A stretch of 64,000 bases of DNA from Sulfurovum sp. 16-42-52 (GTDB lineage Bacteria; Campylobacterota; Campylobacteria; Campylobacterales; Sulfurovaceae). The notes under the pieces were generated by a model. That model was not told the DNA's origin, searched no databases, and was given only the letters and a program-made list of their open reading frames with translations. The stretch covers positions 1 through 64,000 of the forward strand of contig NCHB01000001.1 in assembly GCA_002281755.1 (NCBI GenBank), in the 5' to 3' direction. Shown piece after piece: positions 1 to 8,585 of this stretch (position 1 is the stretch's first letter; every line of letters begins with the position of its first letter). The position numbers and the translations under genes are program-made.

Positions 1-52
1 CGATAATCCCTTGATAGATATTTGTTGCTCTTGATAGTTCTATTTTAGCTAA

Positions 53-2158
53 ATTTCGGTTTTATCGTGGTTAGGTGGGGTTAATCAGAGGGTTCTATTC
101 TTAGTACAAACGCTTCATGCAGAACGTGCAAAAGTAGATTTTTCACTGGTCATATCCGGTGGAGTAAGCCTTGGTGCCTATGAAGCGGGGTACAATTGGG
201 CTCTGATTAAAATGCTTGCCAAAGCAAAAGTAACCGATGCCATCATTGACCCCCAAATGCAGTCCGTAGCTGGGGCATCAGCTGGCTCTATCAATGCGTT
301 GCTTTCTGCGATGTACTGGTGCCAAAAAGATTCTGTGCCTTTACATAACAGCGTCGATGACAACTTATTCTACGAGACATGGGTTAACCTCGGTATAGAA
401 GATCTCGCCATACACGGGAAAGATCCTGAGAATAAAAGTTCACTTTTTATGCAGAAGGGGTTACAAAAAAAAGGTGACAGTATTATCGAGCATCTCCAAA
501 AGCCCATTTTCAAAAAAAATTGTGAAGTACCTTTAGGCATAGCCGTAACAAAAGTCACGCAGATTACCAAAACGATACAAGGTATCGATGTCAAAAATCA
601 AAATTTTTCTGTACCCCTTGTATTTAAAGAAAAAAATGGACAGGGCATTGTTGAAAACAAGACACTCCCACCCAGTACCAAATTTTATCTCTCTATACCG
701 GGTATAGAAAAAGACCGTAAGAAGGTCATCAATCTTCTTTTGGCTTCAGGTGCTTTCCCCGGTGCCTTTCAGCAAATTAAATTGGATTATCGTTATGAGG
801 GGGTAAACCGTTCAAATTATTTTATTGACGGGGGTCTGTACGACAATGTTCCCCTCGATCTTGCCATCGCACTCAATGACAACGCTACCCATTATTTTTT
901 TATGGATCCAAGTAACATGAGAAAAGAACCGGTTGATACGAACAAAGAAGAAAAAGAAGAAGCGTTGCCTGTTGGATTTATCTCTACCAACCTGATGCCT
1001 ATCTTTGATAGTTTTGGCATTATGCAGTCCATGAAGCTCTATGAAGCCATCAATCAACATTTTACCGGCAACAGTCAAAAGAAACTCATACTCTCATCCC
1101 GATACCATCCGCTTACAGGTAAATTTCTGGGACATTTTGGTGCATTTTTAGATCAAAATTTTCGGGTCTATGATTATTATATCGGGGTTTATGATGCCGT
1201 GTATCATCTAGCAGCCGGACTAAAAAGAAACTTTCCGCAAAGGTTTGAAAAGGTATCCCAGATCGACATTATGAATCGTTTAAAAACAGTGTTGGGTATT
1301 GATGAAAATCCTGAAGCATTGGCTGCCTATCAACTCCTTCTTGATACAGAATTTTATGACGCCAAACCAAAAACGACCGACCGTTTTTCTGCCATTTATA
1401 ATGCATTCAATACCCAAAAATCGGACAACGAACGCTACGACAATGATGAGTTTAAACTCTTTCTTTCAAAACTTGATATGCATTATCTTGAACTTCCTGA
1501 AAGATCTTTTGTACGTTATGCAAAAAAAGACATTGACAACTGGTATAAACTGCCTCTAAGGGTAATAATCAGCCGTATTACAACGTTGGAAAATGACAGA
1601 GCCGAAGTCGTCAAAGAAGGCAATTCTCTTGCAGCAGTAACCAGCCTGGGGGCATGGGCAGGAAACACTTTTATAAAAGACAAAGACGGTTTCAAACTGC
1701 TACCCTTGGATGTGCCTCAAGATGAAGGCAAGGAGGGTCTGAGAATGGCGTTAAGACTTCTGCCAGGAGAGATAGCTACTGATCTCTTAAACGGCGGTGC
1801 AAGTTTTGGATATACGGGTATCTTTTATGGCGACATGGGTCTTATCAACGGCTTTGAAGCAAAAGCAGCCTATGTCGTAAGTGACAAAACAAATAATTTT
1901 GTACGTGTAGATATGGATGCTTTTAAAGAGTTTGATGATCTTTTCAAATTTGGTGCAGGTGTCAGTGCATTTGGAGATATGGAAAGCACTTTTTACCAAC
2001 AAGACACAGCGTATGGCGCCAATGCCTATGTGGACATTGTTGATATCTTTAGACTCAGCTATGTCTACAGACATGGCAGCAGTGTGGAGACGGAGAACAA
2101 CTATCTTTACTTTGGGATTGAAAATATCCCTGCGCTGATTTATTGGCTTAGTCGATAA
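53..2158 (+). CDS. Patatin-like phospholipase, start unresolved
   Basis: Predicted acyl hydrolase of the patatin family, probably exported. The glycine-rich oxyanion loop (SGGVSLGAYEAG, bases 155-190) is followed by the nucleophile elbow GASAGS (Ser codon at 278-280) and the catalytic Asp of IDGGLYDN (827-829), so the Ser-Asp dyad is intact. The roughly 250 C-terminal residues look beta-rich and may sit in or near the outer membrane. The frame is open from 53, after a stop at 50-52, but has no ATG, GTG or TTG before 212; a start at 212 would remove the oxyanion loop. The residues just before it (RVLFLVQTLHAERAKVD) read like the end of a signal peptide cut after LHA. The 5' end may be broken, or use a rare codon such as ATT at 53. 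The family call is firm; start and activity are uncertain. Confidence 0.75.
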   Translation: MSVLSWLGGVNQRVLFLVQTLHAERAKVDFSLVISGGVSLGAYEAGYNWALIKMLAKAKVTDAIIDPQMQSVAGASAGSINALLSAMYWCQKDSVPLHNSVDDNLFYETWVNLGIEDLAIHGKDPENKSSLFMQKGLQKKGDSIIEHLQKPIFKKNCEVPLGIAVTKVTQITKTIQGIDVKNQNFSVPLVFKEKNGQGIVENKTLPPSTKFYLSIPGIEKDRKKVINLLLASGAFPGAFQQIKLDYRYEGVNRSNYFIDGGLYDNVPLDLAIALNDNATHYFFMDPSNMRKEPVDTNKEEKEEALPVGFISTNLMPIFDSFGIMQSMKLYEAINQHFTGNSQKKLILSSRYHPLTGKFLGHFGAFLDQNFRVYDYYIGVYDAVYHLAAGLKRNFPQRFEKVSQIDIMNRLKTVLGIDENPEALAAYQLLLDTEFYDAKPKTTDRFSAIYNAFNTQKSDNERYDNDEFKLFLSKLDMHYLELPERSFVRYAKKDIDNWYKLPLRVIISRITTLENDRAEVVKEGNSLAAVTSLGAWAGNTFIKDKDGFKLLPLDVPQDEGKEGLRMALRLLPGEIATDLLNGGASFGYTGIFYGDMGLINGFEAKAAYVVSDKTNNFVRVDMDAFKEFDDLFKFGAGVSAFGDMESTFYQQDTAYGANAYVDIVDIFRLSYVYRHGSSVETENNYLYFGIENIPALIYWLSR

Positions 2159-2168
2159 AAAAAGAGGG

Positions 2169-2729
2169 TTACTTCTTTTTTTTCTTCGTCATATTTTCCA
2201 TTGCAAACCACACAGTACCGACCACGCTAAACAAAATCAGCGGTGCTATCCATGGATTGATTTTGATGTAGGCAAAAACACGGATAATCGCTTCACTCGA
2301 ATAAAAAGCACTCAAACCTATCACCAACACAAAAACAATCGAGGCAAAAACATTGTAAAATCCAAACTTTTTAAAATCATATTTTGCCAATGCCATAGAA
2401 ATTGGCACGAGAGTCTTCACCCCATAGATAAATTTTTGGATAAAAATAGCCAAGACACCATACTTTCGCATCAACACAGTTGCAAGGGCTATCTTTCGTT
2501 TGTGTTTGGCAAAATAAGGCTGAATGGACTTTTTTTGGTATTTGCCCATATAGAATAAAAACATATCGCCCAAAAAGTTCGACACCGCAGCCACTGCCAA
2601 CGCCGTTGTCAAGTCCATTTTTCCCATATACGAAAATACTCCGGCTGCTGCCACGATAAAAAGTGAACCGCCAAAAGAAAAAAAGGCAATCGCCAAATAT
2701 CCCCATGTTTCTAATGATGTAAAATCCAT
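2169..2729 (-). CDS. DedA family membrane protein
   Basis: Integral inner-membrane protein of the DedA/SNARE-associated (VTT) family, linked in other bacteria to undecaprenyl-phosphate or phospholipid flipping. About 186 residues with several hydrophobic segments, a central FLGDMFLFYMGKY stretch, and the family-typical QKFIYGVKTLVPISMALAK around residues 96-115. The end is a lysine-rich cytosolic tail (TKKKKK). I chose the ATG at 2729 because AGGAAAG lies about 7 nt upstream; an alternative start at 2768 would run into the promoter of the divergent permease gene. Substrate unknown. Confidence 0.85.
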   Translation of the reverse strand: MDFTSLETWGYLAIAFFSFGGSLFIVAAAGVFSYMGKMDLTTALAVAAVSNFLGDMFLFYMGKYQKKSIQPYFAKHKRKIALATVLMRKYGVLAIFIQKFIYGVKTLVPISMALAKYDFKKFGFYNVFASIVFVLVIGLSAFYSSEAIIRVFAYIKINPWIAPLILFSVVGTVWFAMENMTKKKKK

Positions 2730-2775
2730 ACGCTTTCCTACTCTTTTAAAGTTACAAATCATATCCAAATTAAGT

Positions 2776-2781
2776 TATAAT
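2776..2781 (+). promoter_or_regulatory. -10 box (TATAAT) for the AEC permease
   Basis: Consensus TATAAT lies only 7 nt before the ATG at 2789, so transcription would begin at or within a base or two of the start codon. No Shine-Dalgarno sequence is visible in the gap. Inferred from sequence only. Confidence 0.45.
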
Positions 2782-2788
2782 CCTGCGC

Positions 2789-3706
2789 ATGATTGAAACA
2801 CTCATAAGCATCCTTTTTGTCTATCTCTTTATCGTACTGGGATATGCTTCCAAACGCATTTTCCAAGAAGATATCAATACAAAAACCCTCACCTTGATGT
2901 CTGTCTATTTTTTGCAGCCTTTTGTGACAGTGTGGGGTTTCTCGACCACCAAACTTCATAGCGAACATTTCACCGTGCCACTGGTCTATCTGGGCATCAT
3001 CTTAGCTCTTCTACTCCCGACTGTTTTTATCTCAAAGTTTCTCTTTAGCGACCCCAAAGACAGAGCCATCTTCAGCATCGCAGGATTTGTAGGTAATACG
3101 GGCAATATCGGCATCCCTCTGGGTATCGCTCTATTTGGAGAAGCATCAGTCATCTACACTACACTCATCAACATCGCCAATGTTTTTGTTGTCTATATAC
3201 TGGGTGTCTATCTTTATTCACGTGGTTCATTTAGCATTAAAGATTCACTCTTCAATATCGTCAAAATCCCTATCATCCCCGCTTCAATCATCGCCATACT
3301 GCTCAATATCTATGATGTTCCGCTAGGTATCCAGATAAAAGAATTTTTTAAAATGGGAGCGTATGCCGGCATCGTCTTACAACTTTTTTTGCTCGGTACC
3401 TTTCTTCAGGGTATACGCATCAAAGAGCTACACCCGAAACTCTTTGTGGGTGCTATGAGCCAAAAATTTATCATCATTCCTATTGTCACGGCTTTGATAC
3501 TCAGTGCTACACCGCTGCCTGCATTTGTGCAAGGTGTGTTGTTTATGGAGATGATGGTACCTATGGCAGTAGCAAATATCAATCTGGCTTCACTCTATGA
3601 CTGTAAACCAAAAGTGGTTACTTCACTGATTTTTCTCAGCACACTTATTTTTATCCCGATGCTTTTTCTTCTAAGCAGTATCATAAACGTGTTTTATTTA
3701 TGCTAG
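2789..3706 (+). CDS. AEC family (auxin efflux carrier-like) permease
   Basis: Secondary transporter of the auxin efflux carrier/malonate carrier family; bacterial members export or import small organic acids. The 305 residues form about ten hydrophobic helices in two halves. The first half carries GFVGNTGNIGIPLGIALFGE (residues about 92-111), the conserved crossing motif of the family, and the second has MEMMVPMAVANINLASLYD near residue 255. It is divergent from the dedA gene and followed by the carboxynorspermidine dehydrogenase gene, whose start lies 30 bp past its stop. Substrate cannot be told from sequence. Confidence 0.85.
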   Translation: MIETLISILFVYLFIVLGYASKRIFQEDINTKTLTLMSVYFLQPFVTVWGFSTTKLHSEHFTVPLVYLGIILALLLPTVFISKFLFSDPKDRAIFSIAGFVGNTGNIGIPLGIALFGEASVIYTTLINIANVFVVYILGVYLYSRGSFSIKDSLFNIVKIPIIPASIIAILLNIYDVPLGIQIKEFFKMGAYAGIVLQLFLLGTFLQGIRIKELHPKLFVGAMSQKFIIIPIVTALILSATPLPAFVQGVLFMEMMVPMAVANINLASLYDCKPKVVTSLIFLSTLIFIPMLFLLSSIINVFYLC

Positions 3707-3735
3707 AATATTGTCAAAATTTTCTAGGAGTCTTC

Positions 3736-4953
3736 ATGTCTAAAAAAACCCTTATCATTGGTGCCGGCGGTGTTGGAAATGTGGTTGCATTTAAGTGCGC
3801 GATGAACAGTGAAACTTTTGGAGCAATCACACTTGCAAGCCGTACTCTCAGCAAATGTGACGCCATCGCTGCCAATATCAAAGAAAAAGTAGGGGTCCAA
3901 ATAGCCACTGCCAGCGTTGATGCAGACTCTGTGTCCCAGCTCGTAACACTCATAGAGCGTACAGGTGCCGACATCGTCATCAACGTGGCATTACCTTACC
4001 AAGACCTTAGCATCATGGATGCATGCAGACAAACCAAAGTGGACTACCTAGACACTGCAAACTATGAACACCCCGACACGGCGATGTTTGAGTACAAAGA
4101 GCAATGGGCAAGAGATGAAGTATTTAAAGAAGCTGGTATCATGGGACTTTTAGGCTCAGGCTTTGACCCTGGTGCTACCAATGTGTTTTGTGCCTATGCC
4201 CAAAAACACTACTTTGACGAGATACATACCATCGACATCCTTGACTGCAACGCGGGTGACCACGGTTACCCATTTGCAACCAATTTTAACCCAGAAATCA
4301 ATCTAAGAGAAGTTTCTGCCAAAGGACGCTACTGGGAAAACGGTGTATGGATAGAGACAGAGCCCATGGAGATCATGCAAGTGTGGGACTATCCTGAAGT
4401 GGGGCCAAAAGACAGCTACCTGCTCTACCATGAAGAGATGGAAAGTCTTGTCAAACACATCAAAGGACTTAAGCGCATCAGATTTTTTATGACCTTTGGT
4501 CAAAGCTATCTTACACACATGAAATGTCTTGAAAATGTCGGGATGCTGGGCATCAAGGAAGTAGAACACAAAGGTATGAAGATCGTGCCTATGGAGTTTT
4601 TGGCCACTCTGCTACCAGACCCAGCCAGCCTTGGGCCACGTACCAAAGGCAAAACCAATATCGGTATCTTTGCCAAAGGGCTTAAAGACGGTAAAGAACG
4701 AAGCATCTACATCTATCAGGTCGCTGACCATGAGGCGTGTTACGCGGAAGTGATGAGCCAAGGCGTAAGCTACACCACCGGTGTACCGGCGATGATAGGT
4801 GCCAAACTGATGTTAGAGGGCAAATGGAGCGGTCAAGGGGTCTTCAACATTGAACAACTTGATCCCGATCCTTTTATGGAAGAGCTGAACAAACAAGGTC
4901 TGCCATGGAAAGTGATGGAACTTGGAGCAGATGAAACACGCGTCATCAGCTAA
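3736..4953 (+). CDS. Carboxynorspermidine/carboxyspermidine dehydrogenase
   Basis: NAD(P)H-dependent reductase of the saccharopine dehydrogenase family. In Campylobacterota this form condenses aspartate semialdehyde with a diamine to give carboxy(nor)spermidine, the alternative route to spermidine. The Rossmann motif LIIGAGGVGNVVAFK is at residues 5-19 and the catalytic-domain motif GLLGSGFDPGATNVF near 136-150. The 405-residue length fits the family. The ATG at 3736 is preceded by TAGGAG at good spacing; an in-frame ATG at 3700 lies inside the upstream permease gene and is less likely. Its partner decarboxylase (nspC) is not in the window. Confidence 0.88.
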   Translation: MSKKTLIIGAGGVGNVVAFKCAMNSETFGAITLASRTLSKCDAIAANIKEKVGVQIATASVDADSVSQLVTLIERTGADIVINVALPYQDLSIMDACRQTKVDYLDTANYEHPDTAMFEYKEQWARDEVFKEAGIMGLLGSGFDPGATNVFCAYAQKHYFDEIHTIDILDCNAGDHGYPFATNFNPEINLREVSAKGRYWENGVWIETEPMEIMQVWDYPEVGPKDSYLLYHEEMESLVKHIKGLKRIRFFMTFGQSYLTHMKCLENVGMLGIKEVEHKGMKIVPMEFLATLLPDPASLGPRTKGKTNIGIFAKGLKDGKERSIYIYQVADHEACYAEVMSQGVSYTTGVPAMIGAKLMLEGKWSGQGVFNIEQLDPDPFMEELNKQGLPWKVMELGADETRVIS

Positions 4954-4961
4954 GTTTCTAG

Positions 4962-5744
4962 ATGGATTTTCTACTCAAAAAATGTATCTCATTTTTTTTA
5001 ATGCCTCTGCCTTTGGGCGTGGCATTGATTTTACTTGCACTTTTATTTTTAAGCAAAAATCAACATGTTAAAGCCAAATTCACCCTGACACTCAGTCTTG
5101 TATGGTTGTTTCTCTTTTCTTACTCACCTTTTGTCAATGCTCTGTTATATAGGCTAGAAAATGTCTACCCTACTTTGCATCAAACACCCAAAAAAGTACG
5201 ATACATCTATGTTTTAGGAAGTGGTCACCAGAGCGATAAAAATCAACCCATTACCTCACAACTAAGCCCAACGGCACTGGTTAGACTCACTGAAGCCATA
5301 CGGCTTTACAAACAACTCAAAAAAGAGACAGCCAACCAACCTAAGATCATCGTCTCAGGATACAGTGGTCTGTTTGATGATACACCCCATGCACTGATGC
5401 AGGAGCAACTGGCACTTGCCTTGGGTATACCTAAAGTTGATATTGTGCTTCGCTGTGAGCCTAGAGACACGCAGGAAGAAGCCATAGCAGCGGCAGAAAT
5501 CATTGGTAAGCAGCCCTTTATTTTGGTGACCTCTGCTTCACATATGCTGCGAGCAATGGACTTCTTCGAAGAGAAAGAACTACACCCCATCCCTGCACCG
5601 ACAAACCATCTTGCAAGCAAAGAGCATCCAAACTATCTGGACTTTTTTTCAAGCCGAGCGCTAGACAATAGTACTATCTTATTTCATGAAGCTTTGGGGT
5701 TGGCATGGATGAAGTTAAAAAGTATCAAATCATTTACACCATAA
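4962..5744 (+). CDS. ElyC/SanA/YdcF family membrane protein (DUF218)
   Basis: Envelope protein with two N-terminal membrane helices (residues about 8-30 and 37-57) followed by a DUF218 domain on the periplasmic side. The domain shows YVLGSGH (around 85), an SPTALVRLTEAIRLYKQL helix and VTSASHMLRAMDFFEEK near 188-205. E. coli ElyC, with the same layout, influences undecaprenyl-phosphate metabolism and peptidoglycan assembly. The start is 8 bp past the previous stop, so the two genes are probably cotranscribed. The exact function of this copy is unknown. Confidence 0.8.
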   Translation: MDFLLKKCISFFLMPLPLGVALILLALLFLSKNQHVKAKFTLTLSLVWLFLFSYSPFVNALLYRLENVYPTLHQTPKKVRYIYVLGSGHQSDKNQPITSQLSPTALVRLTEAIRLYKQLKKETANQPKIIVSGYSGLFDDTPHALMQEQLALALGIPKVDIVLRCEPRDTQEEAIAAAEIIGKQPFILVTSASHMLRAMDFFEEKELHPIPAPTNHLASKEHPNYLDFFSSRALDNSTILFHEALGLAWMKLKSIKSFTP

Positions 5745-5746
5745 CA

Positions 5747-6115
5747 CTACAAATCTATCGCGTACCGTTTTAATGTCTCCAGATCTATCAACTCAAGCAT
5801 TTTCATATGGGTTGCATGGATAAAAATCTGCGGTGCCATACCGTCCAAATGGGCTTTAACAAATGAATGTCCTCCCAAACACCAACTCTGTCCAGGCTTG
5901 ACCCCTGCAAAGTTGTATTGCGGCATCGGAGTCGAAAGATCATTGCCTACTTTTTTTGAATAGGCCAAAAACTCTTCTGTGGCATAGATACAAACCGCAT
6001 GTACAGCAGGGTTGTGTGCTCCTGTGTTGCAAAAACCGTCTCTGTGAAACCCGGTCAAGGGCTTTAGACTACAGGGCTCAAGCGGTTCGCCTAAAACGTT
6101 TAATGATTCATCCAT
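5747..6115 (-). CDS. DUF2237 family protein
   Basis: Small soluble protein, 122 residues, with the near-invariant DUF2237 core: NVLGEPLEPCSLKPLTGF at residues 6-23, then HRDGFC and HAVCIYATEEFL, and later SWCLGGHSF. The conserved Cys and His residues suggest a metal or redox role, but no biochemical function is established for the family. An AAGGAT ribosome-binding site lies upstream of the ATG. It converges on the ElyC-like gene, with 2 bp between the two stops. Confidence 0.85.
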   Translation of the reverse strand: MDESLNVLGEPLEPCSLKPLTGFHRDGFCNTGAHNPAVHAVCIYATEEFLAYSKKVGNDLSTPMPQYNFAGVKPGQSWCLGGHSFVKAHLDGMAPQIFIHATHMKMLELIDLETLKRYAIDL

Positions 6116-6244
6116 GGTCTATCCTTCAGTTCAATCAACATTGAGGAAGATTATAGCCAAAATACACCGTGTGCCGTTAAAGCGTAGTGATTTTACATTT
6201 TTTTTGAGTAGTAAGGCAAATATGTAACTGTTTTGAGAAACTTT

Positions 6245-6805
6245 CTATGCAAGCGGTTTGGAAGTCTCATACGCCAACTCCCAGTATTGATTACCGTTAA
6301 ACTCAAATTCACCTATGACATCTAGCCCCAATTTACGGGTGTGTGCTGCATAGGAGCGCGGATTGATCTGATTGACAAAAGTGACCAGTATCGGGTAACG
6401 CTTTGCCATCTCTACACGTGCAAATTCAAAGATGTCTTTGAGTACTGCAGTGCCTCTAAGGCTTTTATCAACACAGATAGGACCATACTGATAAGAGTTG
6501 TCGACACTCAAAGTCTGATTCGCATACTGTAACCCGGGTAGCCCTTCTATCATCTTTTTAAATATCGGCCATCTGGAACAAAACTGCCATGAAGCAGCCA
6601 TCACATACGCCAAAACCACCTCACCTTCCTTGGCTATAAATAGTCCGTTTTGGGCTATCAGTTCTGTGAGTATTGCTTCATCAAACGGTGTTGTCACAAA
6701 GCCGTCTTTTTTGTCAACCTGACTGATGGTATCGATATGATATTTGGCATGCAGTCTTAGAACAGCTTCACTGTCTTCAAGGGTCGCAATTTGTAGTTGT
6801 ATCAT
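6245..6805 (-). CDS. GNAT family N-acetyltransferase
   Basis: Predicted acetyl-CoA-dependent transferase of the GNAT fold, about 186 residues. After the N-terminal strand-helix (IQLQIATLEDSEAVLRLH) comes the central strand FIAKEGEVVLAYVMAA, then GPICVDKSLRGTAVLKDIFEF, which stands in the acetyl-CoA pyrophosphate-loop position although the classical Q/RxxGxG/A is degenerate. The C-terminal part has NQINPRSYAAHTRKLGLDVIGEFEF, typical of the family. Start is either ATG at 6805 or GTG at 6817; AGG sits too far from the first and too close to the second. It follows dsbD closely on the same strand. Substrate unknown. Confidence 0.75.
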   Translation of the reverse strand: MIQLQIATLEDSEAVLRLHAKYHIDTISQVDKKDGFVTTPFDEAILTELIAQNGLFIAKEGEVVLAYVMAASWQFCSRWPIFKKMIEGLPGLQYANQTLSVDNSYQYGPICVDKSLRGTAVLKDIFEFARVEMAKRYPILVTFVNQINPRSYAAHTRKLGLDVIGEFEFNGNQYWELAYETSKPLA

Positions 6806-6820
6806 TTTTTGTTTCACTAC

Positions 6821-8182
6821 CTATTCAGCCAAGAGATCCAGGGTATCAAAGAACTCTTCAGGCTCCTGATACCCATAAAACTGTGCATCTTCCATCTCTT
6901 TACCCTGTGCATCGATGAACACAAAGCCCGGAGGTCCAAAAATGCCAAACATCTCTTTGAGTTCTTCTGTTTTTTTGTTCGACTTGTCACTGATATTGAC
7001 ACTCACGGCAACATACTTCTCTTTGAGTATCTCTTGGACTTTAGCATCCTTGAAAGTTGTATCTCTGAGGTGCTTGCAAACTGGACAGGTATCGGTATGA
7101 AAAAATAGTATTAGTATTTTGCCCTCATCCATCGCTTGACGTTTTTTTATCTCATAGGCAGTCAAGTTGGCTATCTCTTCAAAGGGCATCGCACCAGAGA
7201 GTGCAGTCTTGCTCTCACCGTTCAAGGTAATAGTCGTTTTGGGAAGCGGCTGCGTGAAGTTTCTCTCTCCAAATCCCACACCTATCAATAGTATGGCACC
7301 CCAGATAAGCAGGACTGTACCTACAGCCTTCTCAAATCTCTGCCAGTGCGTACTCTCTGTCCCAAGCCCATCTGTGGCACCCAAGTACACCGCTATGATA
7401 ACAAGATACACGCCCCAGAGTATCAGCGGATTGACCAGTTCGAGACTTGAAAATATCTCTATCGCCACCGCAAGCAGCAAGGCACCAAAAAAGTATTTTA
7501 CCTTGTCCATCCACATCCCTGCTTTTGGTACCAGATACCCTGCCCCAAACCCAAATATCATCAATGGCACACCCATCCCTAATGCCAAGAAAAACATCGT
7601 CAAGGCACCCAGCGTAGCATCACTCGTCGTGATGGCTACAGACAAAAAGGAGATAAGAACGGGAGAAACACAAGCACCTAAAATAAGCGCAGAGATAAGC
7701 CCCAAAACAAAGACCATCCCAAAGTTCCCACCCTTGATGCCTTGTGAACTCGCACCCAGTTTAGATTGTATAAAAGAGGGCAATTGAATGGTAAAAAGAC
7801 CAAACATCGAAAGCGCCATCAGTACAAACACCAGACTCATCGCCCCTATCGCCCAGACATTTTGAAAATAAGACTGCAACTGCTCACCCGTAGCACCTGC
7901 CAAAGCACCCATCACCGCATACGTCACCGCCGTACCCAGCACATAAGAGAGCGAAAGCATCACTGCTTTGGTTCTGGTCACATCTTTGCCTTGTCCTGCC
8001 ACGATGCTAGAAATGATAGGAACCATAGGCAAGACACAAGGCGTAAACGTAAGTAACACCCCAGAGATAAAAGCACCACCAACTATGCCCCATGTGCCGC
8101 CAGAGATACCGGCATCGGCGAAAAGTACTGTACTAAAAAGCAAAACACCCCATATCGGGAACATCACTATCTGTTTTTTCAT
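6821..8182 (-). CDS. dsbD: Thiol:disulfide interchange protein DsbD (short form)
   Basis: Membrane electron carrier that moves reducing power from cytoplasmic thioredoxin to the periplasm for disulfide repair and cytochrome c maturation. A signal peptide (about residues 1-22) leads into a CcdA-type domain of eight helices with the two redox motifs FTPCVLPMVP (Cys near 48) and GACVSPVLISF (Cys near 170). The C-terminal periplasmic thioredoxin-like domain has FFHTDTCPVCKHLRD (CPVC near 365-368). The N-terminal immunoglobulin-like alpha domain of E. coli DsbD is missing, giving 453 instead of about 565 residues; this short form is widespread in the group. AAGGAAA precedes the ATG. Confidence 0.9.
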   Translation of the reverse strand: MKKQIVMFPIWGVLLFSTVLFADAGISGGTWGIVGGAFISGVLLTFTPCVLPMVPIISSIVAGQGKDVTRTKAVMLSLSYVLGTAVTYAVMGALAGATGEQLQSYFQNVWAIGAMSLVFVLMALSMFGLFTIQLPSFIQSKLGASSQGIKGGNFGMVFVLGLISALILGACVSPVLISFLSVAITTSDATLGALTMFFLALGMGVPLMIFGFGAGYLVPKAGMWMDKVKYFFGALLLAVAIEIFSSLELVNPLILWGVYLVIIAVYLGATDGLGTESTHWQRFEKAVGTVLLIWGAILLIGVGFGERNFTQPLPKTTITLNGESKTALSGAMPFEEIANLTAYEIKKRQAMDEGKILILFFHTDTCPVCKHLRDTTFKDAKVQEILKEKYVAVSVNISDKSNKKTEELKEMFGIFGPPGFVFIDAQGKEMEDAQFYGYQEPEEFFDTLDLLAE

Positions 8183-8273
8183 CTAATTTCCTTGTATGGA
8201 GAGTTACAAGATTTTACAACTCAAGAGTGTATTTTCTGTGCAAAAGCTTCATTAATTGCACTACATTTATCGT

Positions 8274-8537
8274 TTATTGTTTCCTTTTTTTATCTAAAAA
8301 ATATTCCCGTAAAGAAAGCAGACCAATTAGAAAGAACAATATGATGCATAAAATTATAAAAATGCGTTGAGATATCACCAGATAGAAACCGATCATTGGA
8401 AGTAAAATGATAAATGGTCCAAAGATGAAACCTATTAAATTTTGATCTACTTTTGCAAACCTTAAAAATATATACACTGTCGGTCCGAATAAAATGAGTA
8501 AAATCCCCCATATGTTAAATACAAAAAAATCTTCCAT
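8274..8537 (-). CDS. Small membrane protein, function unknown
   Basis: 87 residues with three likely membrane helices (about 6-24, 34-54 and 58-76) and a basic tail ending DKKRKQ. I do not recognise the family. The ATG at 8537 was chosen because GGAGG lies 11-13 nt upstream; a TTG 18 bp earlier overlaps that site. It lies between dsbD and serS on the same strand. The open frame, ribosome-binding site and hydrophobic pattern support a real gene. Confidence 0.6.
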   Translation of the reverse strand: MEDFFVFNIWGILLILFGPTVYIFLRFAKVDQNLIGFIFGPFIILLPMIGFYLVISQRIFIILCIILFFLIGLLSLREYFLDKKRKQ

Positions 8538-8585
8538 TCTCTTCTTTACCTCCAAACTTTCACACTTATTTGTACCATACCTAAA

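Noticed and set aside
7167-7787. Plus-strand 206-residue frame inside dsbD
   Set aside because: Antisense shadow; dsbD has clear domains and redox motifs across the same bases.
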